DNA of 64,000 bases from Rostratula benghalensis (lineage: Eukaryota > Chordata > Aves > Charadriiformes > Rostratulidae). Position 1 is the first letter of the stretch; each line of letters begins with the position of its first letter. The notes beneath the pieces are model-generated. The model searched no databases. It had not been told where the DNA came from and saw nothing but the letters and a program-made list of their open reading frames with translations. The position numbers were made by a program, and so were the translations under genes. Below are positions 1 to 8,740 of this stretch, piece by piece. The stretch spans positions 113,006-177,005 of the forward strand of contig VXAI01000195.1 of NCBI GenBank assembly GCA_013399305.1, written 5' to 3'.

Positions 1-801
1 CCACAGCAGAAGGTCACTCAGGTATGGACCCAGGAGCAGGACAAAGTCCCCCAGGGACAGCAGCAAGCCTTCCACAGCACGGACACAGGTACAGCACCCC
101 ACATCAGACAGACCACTTTGGAGTGGGAGGCAGAGGTAAGCAGCGCCGGAGGAAACTTTGGGGAGTTTCAGGGATTTACCCTCCCAGAAAGTTGTGTCTT
201 TCAGTCCCTTCCCTGCCCTGCAGAGACATCACAGCCAGCAGCTCAGCCGACTCAGGTCTCTGCTCTCCTGCTGCGGGAGAACATCGTCTGCGAGTTTGTT
301 CTTAAAATAGGGAATTAAGGGAAAGTTCCATTATCTGCCGATTCTGCACGCTAGCTCATCACTGTAGCGTAAGACTTCATATAATCAGCTCCATAATTAA
401 AGAAGTAATTACAGTTTCAGAGAGACAGGCAGCTCAGTCCAGCAATGGGCAGCTTTTTGCTTTGACCCTCCATCAAACGTGACGAGGCAATAATTCCAAA
501 TGTCCCATCCCAGGACATTATCCTGGGGTTTTTTTGTGAAATGCGAAGGAGTTGAGTTTTAGGAAAGGCAGGCAGCAGTTCCCTGAGGAGAGCTGACAGG
601 TGAGAGAAAACTACGAACCAGCATCTCAAAGTGTGCCTTCACAAGGGAAAGTTGTTCCCAGCCAGAAGCAGAGATCCACAGGACTGAAAAACCTCGAGGA
701 ACTCATGTCTGCAGCAGGGATAAACACTTACAGGTAGATAACAAACATCCCTGCTGACATCAAGGTGGGCTTTCCCACAGCGTTTAAGCAAATTATTCAC
801 T
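1..801. other. Downstream flank or 3' UTR territory, no recognised gene
   Basis: Unique-looking sequence of mixed composition. No exon with recognisable protein similarity and no repeat was seen. It may include a distal 3' UTR exon of FBXW11, but nothing in it could be tied to that. Confidence 0.4.
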
Positions 802-1235
802 GAATCAGGGAATTGTCAGAGCTGGAAGGGACCTCTAGACCTCACCCAGTCCCACTCCCCTGCTAAAGCAGGGTTGCCCAGAGCACATCCCTCAGGGCTG
901 CATCCAGGAGGGGCTTGAAGGTCTCCAGAGAAGGGGACTCCACACCCTGTCTGGGCAGCCTCTGCCAGGGCTTTGATACCCTCACCTCAAAGAATTTTTT
1001 TTTTCACATTTAAAAGGAACTTCCCAAGTTCCAGCTTGTGCCTGTTGCCCCTCATCCTGTCACTGGGAACCACTGAGAAGAGTCCGGCTCCATCCTCCTT
1101 CAACCCACCCTTCAGATACTTGTGAGCATGAAGAAGGTCTCCCCTCAGCCTTCTCTTCTCCAGGCTCAAGAGTCCCAGCTCTCCCAGCCTTTCTTCATCT
1201 CACCATCATCTTTGTTCCCCTGTGCTGGACCATCT
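802..1235 (-). mobile_element. CR1 LINE fragment, 3' region
   Basis: Minus-sense CR1 tail. It holds the typical C-terminal reverse-transcriptase ORF remnants ([34 protein letters not shown]) and the region read on the plus strand as GGAAGGGACCTC then CAGTCCC. The 3' end is at the left and the copy is 5'-truncated. A-rich interruptions break the frame. CR1 is the dominant retrotransposon of birds and usually leaves such truncated copies. Confidence 0.9.
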
Positions 1236-1944
1236 GCTCTAAATCCAGTCAACCCCTCCTGCTGGGGCAGCGTTACCCCTCACTCCTCTCACTGCGCTGC
1301 CTCCGCTTCCCTGGGAGCCCCAGGGCTCAGCAGGGGCAGGGATGGTGCTGCAGAGAGGGGCCAGGGCTCTGCTCTGGCAATTCCTGTCCTTCCACATCCT
1401 GCTATTTATAGCACAAAGTGCAATTGTTGGCAGGGATATAGATGACATAAGGAAAAGAATCCTCTGTCCCAACACAGAGATGGACAGCAGAGCTCTCACC
1501 CGCTGTGCTCCCAGAACTGAATGACGCTGACTTGCAGAAAAGCAGACACAAAACCAGGCAAAGTTCACCTGGAGTGTTTCTGACAGCCCCCAGCTGCCCT
1601 ACACAGTGGCATTTTTAAGTTGTGAAAGCCTTGGTACCATTTGTGCTTATCTCAGAACTGCTCATTTCTGACGAGCATTTGTCCAAAGATCACAGGTCTG
1701 TTCAGTTTACGGGAGACACATTACAACGTTCGACCTAAAGATTCACACGGTGAATAAATGCATCAAGAACTCTAGCAGGCTCCCATTTCCCAGGGTACCT
1801 GGAATTCTTGTGCAATACACCAAGTCTCCTCCAGTTCCAGAAATATTATGAATATGTAGTAACCTTCCATGAAAGGAGGGAAGATAACATGACACGATTT
1901 ATAAGCTCAAGTGTCACCCACAAAGACTAGAAAGTGAAAGAGGT
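1236..1944. other. Non-repetitive flank between two CR1 copies
   Basis: No gene or repeat recognised. The 1240-1400 part is relatively GC-rich and the remainder is AT-rich. Confidence 0.4.
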
Positions 1945-2231
1945 GGCATAAGAGGTTCCTCTAGGACAAGAGGAAATGGCCTCAAGTTGTGCCAGGAGAG
2001 GTTCGGGTTGGGTATTAGGAACAAATTTTACACAGAAAGGGTTCTGAAGCCTTGGACTGGGCTGCCCAGGGAAGGGGTTGAGGCACCATCCCTGGAGGGA
2101 TTCAACAGCCAGGTTGACAGAGTGCTGAGTGACATGGGTCAGTGATGGTGTTTATCAAGGTTAGGTTGATGGTTGGACTGGATGGTCCTAAAGGTTCCTT
2201 CCCACCCAGACAATTCTACGATTCTGTGACG
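1945..2231 (+). mobile_element. CR1 LINE 3' fragment
   Basis: Plus-sense CR1 tail, from the GACAAGAGGAAATGGCCTCA block through GGTTGGACTGGATGGTCCT to the terminal ATTCTACGATTCTGTGA. This is the ATTCTRTG-type repeat that ends bird CR1 copies. It lies only about 115 bases from the end of the last FBXW11 coding exon, in the opposite orientation. Confidence 0.92.
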
Positions 2232-2236
2232 TAAGT

Positions 2237-2242
2237 TTTATT
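2237..2242 (-). terminator. FBXW11: Candidate poly(A) signal AATAAA 131 bases past the stop
   Basis: A canonical AATAAA lies on the minus strand between the stop codon and the CR1 copy at 1945-2231. It would serve a short, unspliced 3' UTR if the donor at 2345/2346 is not used. The hexamer alone is weak evidence in AT-rich DNA. Confidence 0.25.
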
Positions 2243-2339
2243 TCCTTAAGGAAAATACCACCTTGTGGAATATCACCTTGTTGCCGACCTGCAGGCAGGA
2301 GTGATGACTTCAGACACCTATAATACATCCAAGAAGGAC

Positions 2340-2372
2340 CCTTACCTTCTGAGGGCAGTAAAGTGCAGACTG
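2340..2372 (-). promoter_or_regulatory. FBXW11: FBXW11 proximal 3' UTR with candidate splice donor at 2345/2346
   Basis: Right after the stop the minus strand reads through 27 bases to AAG/GTAAGG, a near-consensus 5' splice site. If it is used, the rest of the 3' UTR is a separate exon to the left. A junction 27 bases past the stop is inside the roughly 50-base limit tolerated by nonsense-mediated decay. No matching 3' UTR acceptor could be identified with confidence in 1-2300. Confidence 0.5.
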
Positions 2373-2534
2373 TTATCTGGAGATGTAGGTGTATGTTCTA
2401 GACGGAGAGCGGGTCTCGTTCTGGGCACTGGGTGGCACATTTAAGAAGTCCCAAATGAGAATTGTATCGTCGTGGGAACTACTAATGATCTGAAATTCAT
2501 CGAACTGGAGTCTGAAGACACGTCCCGAATGTTC
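2373..2534 (-). CDS. FBXW11: FBXW11 exon 13, WD40 blade 7, C-terminus and stop
   Basis: The exon contributes 53 codons (490-542) and the stop TAA at 2373-2375. It starts [15 protein letters not shown], includes [14 protein letters not shown] and ends in the FBXW11-specific tail [14 protein letters not shown] followed by RTYTYISR. The acceptor is CCTGTTGCTCACAG. It closes the seventh blade, and the Arg in HSGRVF is a degron-facing residue in the family. Twenty-seven bases past the stop is a strong donor-like site (CAGAAG/GTAAGG), so the transcribed exon may end at 2346 with a separate 3' UTR exon. Confidence 0.97.
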
Positions 2535-3131
2535 CTGTGAGCAACAGGAAAAGGGTCAGCAGGGCAGGAAGAGGGCAACATCCATCTCCAAGCTACAGCA
2601 CGCCCACAGAAGGGGAAAGAATCAACGTCGTAAGGCAAACCCCTCGTGATAAAGGGATAGAAAACTTAAGCAACAGCCTTAAATCTGACACTCTCCTGAA
2701 GGGATGTGAGTTCCCGTGGCAATCCCTGCGGCTCAGCCTCCCCTTCCAAACCCAGGGGTCAGGAGAAAGGTGTGGGAAAGGTTCACAAGATTCCTCCCCT
2801 CGTTTGAGAAATTTAAAGGCAGCACTAGAGTGACAGTAGGGAAACACACCAAAAACTAGAATTATTTGTAGCGTCAGATTCATTTTTGTTTGGGTTTGTG
2901 TTTTTTAAGAGTATCTGAGAATGTCAAACTAGAAAACCTTGACCTTTCTTTTAAGCTCACATCCAAATCATTCAGGATATAACAATATACATAGCTTTTT
3001 CTTTATTATTAAAATAAGCAGCAGCTTTATAAAACGTCCTGAGTTCCTCACCTATCCCACTACAGTGTAACAAAATGCCTGTTCAACCTTTAAAGACTGC
3101 AGATACCCCCAAACGAGTGAGTTTTACATAC
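2535..3131 (-). other. FBXW11: FBXW11 intron 12
   Basis: A 597-base intron with no repeat recognised. It holds a G/T-rich tract near 2883-2908 (plus-strand reading). Confidence 0.9.
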
Positions 3132-3210
3132 CACTAACGTACGCAAGCACAATGTACTTGCTGGGGCACGAGGGTCAAGAGCAGCTTGCAAGTCCCAAAC
3201 TTTAATTTTG
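3132..3210 (-). CDS. FBXW11: FBXW11 exon 12, WD40 blade 6/7 junction
   Basis: The 79-bp exon supplies one base of Gly463 and 26 codons (464-489), running from [17 protein letters not shown] to LRTLV. The acceptor is TTACTTTATAG and the donor [22 protein letters not shown] is one of the clearest diagnostic segments, since BTRC has [13 protein letters not shown] at the same place. This is one of the exons that ruled out the paralogue. It ends in phase 0. Confidence 0.97.
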
Positions 3211-4231
3211 CTATAAAGTAAAATGAGAAGGTCATTAATGAGAGAGTCGTTTCAAGTATAAGCCTAGAAGAAACATCTAAAGCAACGGGAAGCAGGCCAG
3301 ATTCTCCCCAAGCTGATTCTCCCTTCAGCAGCAGCAAACGCTAGGATCTGTTGTCACTAAAATACTCAATTTCTAAAATGCTGACACTTTTGTCACTATT
3401 TCCTTTTAGTAGGAAATACAGCGATGCCTCGGGCATAGACCAAGCAGGTTGGTTACATGAAAGACAAACTGACCATAAGCCCAGGAGAGGTATGGAGCTG
3501 CAGAAGAGCTCACAGCTCTGCCCAGGAGGTGCAAAGTTCTCGGGGACAATTGAGCTGGGGCTGCCAACCCCAGCAGGACACCCAACCCAGATGGAAATGC
3601 TAGAGACAAACACAGCTCAAGAATTGTTTTCAAAACCTCTACAGTTCACTTGTGTAAATCAGGCAGAGGAAGAAACAGAGAATTTGGCCATGGATATAAG
3701 CTGTCCTGAATCCAGGACACACTGAAAAGCAGGTCAGAAGCACTAACAGTGGGGGTTCTGCCTACACCCTACCAGAGATGGTCACTGAAGAGTCCCGAGA
3801 GCCCCACGAGATACATTTATGCTCACAATAAATATTTGGAGTGCTGCTGCCTTACAAAAATAGAAAGCCTAAACTATTCTGAGCACACTGGCAAGGAAAA
3901 ATTCCTGAGGGAAGAAACAAAGAAATGCTCTTAGAGTGGCCATCACTTCAGCCAAACTAAAGTTTTCTTTCCACGGACAGTCAAACTTGACCGGTAACAC
4001 AATTAGTGACTGTGCTGAAGAGCACCAGAAGAGCAGTTTCTTGGCTACTTCGAAGTGCAGCCTGCTGTGTTGAGATGCTCAAGCAGCAGCCACTGGGTTG
4101 AGCATCAATCCATTGGTCAAATCAGAAAAGAGCCCTTACACAAGGGAAAGGAGACCTTGATGACTTTCAAAATATGCTTTGCTAAGAAAAGCGATATTTT
4201 TTTTTTTTTAATTTCTTTCAAAAAAACATAC
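3211..4231 (-). other. FBXW11: FBXW11 intron 11
   Basis: A 1021-base intron. The U-rich stretch directly after the exon 11 donor shows on the plus strand as the T/A run around 4198-4211. No repeat or RNA gene seen. Confidence 0.9.
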
Positions 4232-4342
4232 CCATCATAGGCTCCACTAACAATCCTCTTGTTGTCGAACCTGATGCATCGAACCAGTTCTTCATGGCCT
4301 TCTAATACTCTTAAACAGGCACCACATTCGATGTCCCAGAGC
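4232..4342 (-). CDS. FBXW11: FBXW11 exon 11, WD40 blade 6
   Basis: The 111-bp exon supplies one base of Arg426, 36 codons (427-462) and two bases of Gly463. It runs from [20 protein letters not shown] to IVSGAYDG. The Arg in EELVRCI corresponds to the key degron-binding arginine of beta-TrCP1 (Arg474 in human BTRC numbering, from memory). The acceptor ends TTTTCTTAAG, a less usual AAG acceptor. The donor GG/GTATGT is followed directly by a run of U, the layout that helps TIA1-type factors support weak 5' splice sites. Confidence 0.97.
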
Positions 4343-4940
4343 CTTAAGAAAAGAGAGAAGGGTTTTGATTACACTCCGGGCTCTACGCTGCTCCTCAGCC
4401 GCGCCGGCAGCACTTTAAAACACCCTACGGACCGGGTTCCTGGGAGAGATATCCCATAATACCCTTAAAAAGGCACGAGAACCACGAGAGGTTTCTTGCC
4501 AGCAGTTTGGAGCTAGGTTTGTCGAGTCTGAGTCGGGCCATTCACATCCCATGCCAGCGCAGGTCTGATCTGTGTTATCATGGGGAACGTTAACACGCAG
4601 TTTTCTATTCTGCAGGAGCCATGGGTTAGAGGTTCAGAGAGGAATTCAGAAAACCAGAGAGCAAGGTCTTCCTCATGCCAAGCTGAGGACAAGGCGATAA
4701 AACCATAGCCATGAATCCGGAGGTTCCGTTTACCTTTGACACAAACCCCAGGGTCCCGCTCACTTTTTGCAGGGCCGTGACACGTTTACTCCAGCACCCG
4801 ATTCACTTTGGCTCCCCCCTCACCTGCTCCAGTATCAAGTCCCACCAGGGATGGCTTTTCCATGTCAGGAGGGCACCGAAAGTCAGAGGAGAACCCCTTT
4901 TCACACCGTCACACACCGACGGCAGCTCCTGGGTACCCAC
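4343..4940 (-). other. FBXW11: FBXW11 intron 10
   Basis: A 598-base intron of moderate GC content. No repeat or other gene recognised. Confidence 0.9.
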
Positions 4941-5059
4941 CTAATGGTGTTGTCTGATGACCCGCTGACCACCAGCCGATCCCTGTACTGCAGGCACGCG
5001 ATGCCACGCTTGTGCCCGTTCAGAGTCCGGACAAACTCACACGTGCTTGTGCTCCAGAC
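4941..5059 (-). CDS. FBXW11: FBXW11 exon 10, WD40 blade 5
   Basis: The 119-bp exon encodes 39 residues (387-425) and two bases of Arg426. It starts [19 protein letters not shown] and ends [14 protein letters not shown] is FBXW11-type (BTRC has VWNTST). The Arg in NGHKRGIA corresponds to a phosphodegron contact in beta-TrCP1. The acceptor is TTTCACAG and the donor TTAG/GTGGGT. The exon has many GC-ending codons, unlike the neighbouring AT-rich exon 11, so local base composition changes sharply over about 600 bases. Confidence 0.97.
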
Positions 5060-5164
5060 CTGTGAAACACAAGGGGAATGCTCTTCTGAGAACTACACCC
5101 AAACAAGGGGTTTGAATTTCCAGTAGGAGCTGTTAGGAATTCACAACCGCAAGAGGCCTGAGGC

Positions 5165-5250
5165 CTACCTTTGCTGGAGAGGGGAACGAGGTGTCCCCCA
5201 CAGAGTACTACCTTTGCTGGAGAGGGGAATAAAACGTCCCCCCCAGAGTA
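5165..5250. repeat. 43-bp imperfect tandem duplication
   Basis: Two adjacent copies beginning CTACCTTTGCTGGAGAGGGG, at 5165-5207 and 5208-5250. They differ mainly in the middle (AACGAGGTG versus AATAAAACG). The array lies 105-190 bases upstream of the exon 10 acceptor on the transcribed strand. Confidence 0.9.
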
Positions 5251-6007
5251 ATGCCCTGGGCAAGGAGTGGGAACCTGGAGTTAAGGGAAGAACGGCGCCA
5301 TGGGGACACACTGGTGACAAAAGCCACGGGGCATGGCTACTGCAGAAGGGGTCAATGAGAAAAGCTGGGAGGGGTTGTATATGAAATATTTTCAGGTGGT
5401 AGAGACTGCCCCAAATTATTTCCAAAAAATTGATTACAATCAAACCTTAATAAATTAGAACGTGTTTTTAAAAGTGGAAGTTATCACATACACAAAACCC
5501 CCACATTTTTTCACCAAAGGCACCGCCAGCAAACCAGCAGCAAGAGAAGGACGAAACCACAGCCTGTAAAAGTTTGGTGGCTGCTTCTTTCTTAACCTGA
5601 AAACAATTCAATCAACTCCCCCCATTTTTAATGACCTGTAATTGGAGTTGCTACATAGAGTGGCTCATTTTCCAACACAGAGGGGAGGGGGATCTCTGGC
5701 AGGCATTTGGGCATTAAAACCGCCAAGAGCTTTGTGGCACGGCCTGAGGTGGCTCTGGGGTTAGAGAGGGGAGGCTGGGCTTTTATTTTTTTTTTTTTTT
5801 CAGAATTGTAGGACAGAAGCCACAAAAATGTTCCCAGCCTGGTTCTGTGTGCGAAGGCATCGACAGCCGGGGAGAAGCCGCGGTGGCTTCACGGTGAGGG
5901 GACAAGGGACAGAAGTGCCTACAAACACCTCGGGGCTACTCGGAGGTGAACGTGCTCAGAAGCTTTTCTGGCTTTTTTTTTTGGTTTTTTTTTTCCAGGC
6001 CTGGAGT

Positions 6008-6039
6008 GGAGCTCTGCTGACTTGGAGCTCTGCTGACTT
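6008..6039. repeat. Perfect 16-bp tandem duplication at exon 9 splice donor
   Basis: GGAGCTCTGCTGACTT occurs at 6008-6023 and again, identically, at 6024-6039. The copy nearer the exon contains bases +3 to +6 of the exon 9 donor (GTAAGT at 6041-6036 on the minus strand). The distal copy lacks the GT and cannot compete as a donor. Confidence 0.95.
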
Positions 6040-6041
6040 AC

Positions 6042-6291
6042 TTTAATGGTCCTGTCACCTGAGGCCGACACGATGTACTTGTCATCGAAGTCCACCACAT
6101 TAACAGCAGCACGATGGCCCACCAGGACGCGGCGCAGGGTGATGTCCGTAGGCGATGCCATATCCCAAACAGCAATCGACCTGTCCTTGGAGCAGGTCAC
6201 CATCAAGCCATTGCTGAACCTCAAATGAAGCACCGCCTCGTTGTGATGGATCAACGTGTTCAGAACTTCACCTGTATTTACATCCCAGACT
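6042..6291 (-). CDS. FBXW11: FBXW11 exon 9, WD40 blades 3-4
   Basis: The 250-bp exon supplies one base for Arg303 and then 83 codons (304-386), from [20 protein letters not shown] through [20 protein letters not shown] to SGDRTIK. The acceptor is TCTCTTGCAG and the donor AAA/GTAAGT. It contains all of blade 3 and most of blade 4. HHNEAV and FSNGLM are FBXW11-type (BTRC has HHCEAV and FNNGMM). The Pro in ASPTDI matches BTRC, whereas human FBXW11 as remembered has Ala. A perfect 16-bp tandem duplication begins at donor position +3. Confidence 0.97.
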
Positions 6292-7530
6292 CTGCAAGAG
6301 AAAAGGATTTTATTCCAAATGAAGGCTGGTGGCTCTGCATGGTGTAATGACTAAACCATGCACAAGTCTAACAGAGCTCCCTGGGTGGTGAACATCTCTT
6401 AGGGCTGGGGGAAGGCCTGGAAGGGTGCAGGGCAAGTATCCTAACTCAGCAACGAACAGTTAGGCCAGGAAATGCCTAAGCTGGGACCACTGCAACAATT
6501 CCACAACTCTTCCAGGGTGACTAAAGCTTGCATGATATATAAATTGATGAAACAGACCAAATCCAATACCACAGAATCACACGGGGTTGGAAGGGACCTC
6601 TGGAAATCATCCAGTCCAACCCCCTGCCAGAGCAGGGCCCACAGAAATACAGCCAGGAGGGTTTGAATGTCTCCAGAGATGGAGACTCCACCACCTCGCC
6701 AGGCAACCTCTGCCAGGGCTCTGCCACCCTCAAAGGGAAGAAGTTCCTCCTCATGTTGAGAAGGAACTTCTCATGGTCAAGTTTGTCCCCATTCCCTCTT
6801 GTCCTGTCCCTGGGCACCACTGAAAAAAGCCTGGCCCCTTCCTCATGACACCCAACCTTTAAGTATTTCCAGGTGTTGATCAGATCCCCCCTCAGCCTTC
6901 TCTTCTCCAGACTAAAAAGGCCCAAGTCCCTCAGCCTTTCCTCATCAGAGAGATGCTCCAGGCCCCTTATTCATCCTCATAGCCCTTTGCTGTCCCCTCT
7001 CCAGCAGTTCCCTGTCCTTCTTGACCTGAGGAGCATGGAACTGGACCCAGTGCTCCAGATGGGCCTGCCCAGGGCAGAGCAGAGGGGCAGGATGACCTCT
7101 TTCCACCTGCTGGTCACACTTTTCCCCAGGACGCCAGTGGCCTTCTTAGCCACAAAGGTACATTGTTGGATCATGGGCTCATGCTGGGTCTTGTTGGTCA
7201 CCAGAACTCCCAGTTTTTTTCTTCAGCCTTCCAGTAAGAGTCATAATTAAGAGATGTCAGAAGGCAGTAAAAGAAACCCTTCGGGATACGCCTTGAATGA
7301 CTCAGATCAATCAATTCCTTCAAAATTCTTAACACTAAAGAAAAAAAAGAAGTGACAGATTTGGAAAAAAAACATGTATTGAATGTGATGCTTTGCCAAG
7401 TATGAAAATCTTGGGTTTGGGATATTAGTGCCACATTCATAATAGGGATGTTTTCTGATATTTAGAGACTACTGTAAATATTCCCAGCCCTGATAGTCAA
7501 ATTATTTTTGTGCAAAACCTTAACTCTCAC
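6292..7530 (-). other. FBXW11: FBXW11 intron 8
   Basis: A 1239-base intron. About half of it is one CR1 copy (6568-7215). The rest is AT-rich with no recognised feature. Confidence 0.9.
6568..7215 (-). mobile_element. CR1 LINE, long 3' fragment
   Basis: Minus-sense CR1 of about 650 bp. The 3' end reads on the plus strand as ACCACAGAATCACACGGGGT. Reverse-transcriptase C-terminal remnants ([40 protein letters not shown]) run almost unbroken. It is very similar to the plus-strand copy at 11595-12222, down to shared derived peptide segments, so both belong to one relatively young subfamily. Confidence 0.95.
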
Positions 7531-7649
7531 CTGACTGTAGAGTCTGAAGATCCAGTTACAATGACTCTTTCATCGTACTGCAGACAAAGAACCGAGCCAG
7601 TATGTCCTGTTAATACCTTCAAACATTCCAAGCTTGTTTTGTCCCAAAT
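7531..7649 (-). CDS. FBXW11: FBXW11 exon 8, WD40 blade 2
   Basis: The 119-bp exon encodes 39 residues (264-302) and two bases of Arg303. It runs from [18 protein letters not shown] to [14 protein letters not shown]. It closes blade 1 with the IWD signature and supplies most of blade 2 (GH dipeptide, GSSDST turn). The acceptor is TTTTTAACAG and the donor CAG/GTGAGA. Exon boundaries fall just before the WD signature of each blade here and in the following exons, a regular pattern in this gene family. Confidence 0.97.
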
Positions 7650-8602
7650 CTGTTAAAAACAACAAGTATAAATGGCTTATCAAGGTAAGAATAAAGATCT
7701 AAGTCTTGAACATTGCAGCAACTGCAACGACTGGAGAGAGCAGGAAGAATCCACGGCAGTTGGTAGGTCTGACCAGAGGGTCTCCCCTCCCTCATGGGCT
7801 CAAGAAAGTCCTGATGCAAGTTTTTGACAGAACAGTGGAAAAAACAAGGGTTATGAAATGACAAAAGCCTGGTTTGCAAAAGGAAAGGCCATGGATGATT
7901 AGTGTGAAAGCAAAGTCCTGGCAATGACAAGACACACAGCTAAGAACTATGGCACACACAGATTCTTCATTCACACTTCGGGGATTCTGATGTCACGAGC
8001 ATTTCTTTGTGGTCAATACTATGGATCTCTGGCAAACACCTCCCAGAGCTTCCAGAGCAAAGTGCAGGTGTGAACTTTACCAGGCTGTGGAAGATTTCCC
8101 CTCCCCATAAACCCTGCACAGATAAATACCATCCCGTGAAGGGACAAGAGGAAGCAAAGAAACAGGAGCACTCAGCTTTCCAGGGCAGCATTATCACAGA
8201 ATCATCAAATGGTTTGGGTCAGAAGGGACCTTACAGCCCATCCAGTGCCACCCCCTGCCCTGGGCAGGGACACCTCCCACCACACCAGGTTCTCCAAGCC
8301 CCATCCAACCTGGCCTTGAACCCCTCCAGGGATGGGGCAGCCACAGCTTCTCTGGGCAACCCAGGCCAGGCTCTCACCACCCTCACAGCAAGATCTCAGC
8401 TCAATCTCCCCTCTTTCAGTGTCAAACCCTTCCCCCTCCTCCTATGGCTCCCCTCCCTGATCCAGAGTCCCTCCCCAGCTTTCCTGGAACCCCTTTAGGG
8501 ACTGGAAAGGTCACCCCAGAGCCTTCTCTTCTCCAGGCTGAACCCCCCCAAGTCTCTCAGCCTGTTGTCATGGGGAATATCTCTAAGGAACAGAGGGCTT
8601 AC
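7650..8602 (-). other. FBXW11: FBXW11 intron 7
   Basis: A 953-base intron. Its 5' third is a CR1 copy (8192-8568) that begins close to the exon 7 donor. 7650-8190 has no recognised feature. Confidence 0.9.
8192..8568 (-). mobile_element. CR1 LINE 3' fragment next to exon 7 donor
   Basis: Minus-sense CR1 of a second subfamily. On the plus strand it shows CAGAATCATCAAATGGTTTG, then CCCTGCCCTGGGCAGGGACA and CCTCCAGGGATGGGGCAGCC. It shares this subfamily with 14617-14850 and 26284-27000. It is 5'-truncated about 35 bases from the exon 7 splice donor. Confidence 0.93.
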
Positions 8603-8740
8603 CTTGATGGAGTTATCTCGTAGGCCACTGATAATCTTTTCATCATCGTACTGTAAACAGTAGACACCTTTGCTGTTTTCAGAGCGGCACTGAATCCTCT
8701 GCAAATTGTGCCGCCCGCATCGCCAGTTGGATTCTATAGT
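8603..8740 (-). CDS. FBXW11: FBXW11 exon 7, linker end and WD40 blade 1
   Basis: The 138-bp exon is phase 0-0 and encodes 46 residues (218-263), from [18 protein letters not shown] to SGLRDNSIK. The acceptor is TCTCCTCAG and the donor CAAG/GTAAGC. It starts the propeller. The Tyr in GVYCLQYDD and the Arg in SGLRDN correspond to phosphodegron-contacting residues in the beta-TrCP1/beta-catenin structure. A CR1 copy begins only about 35 bases past the donor on the intron side. Confidence 0.97.

Larger units (their letters stand above)
5060..6041 (-). other. FBXW11: FBXW11 intron 9
   Basis: A 982-base intron. It holds a 43-bp tandem duplication (5165-5250), a homopolymer near 5785-5801, a T-rich tract (5972-5996) and a 16-bp duplication touching the splice donor (6008-6039). 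The 5830-5950 part is GC-rich. Confidence 0.9.

Noticed and set aside
5919..6254. 111-codon frame extending exon 9 past its donor
   Set aside because: The part after RTIK is intron read-through with Lys/Pro runs from a T-rich tract. The GTAAGT donor and the perfect resumption in exon 10 fix the boundary.
2373..8740. Assignment of the WD40 exons to BTRC (beta-TrCP1)
   Set aside because: One residue in exon 9 (Pro in SPTDI) points that way. However, [25 protein letters not shown], the C-terminal [14 protein letters not shown] and both cassette exons are FBXW11-type.
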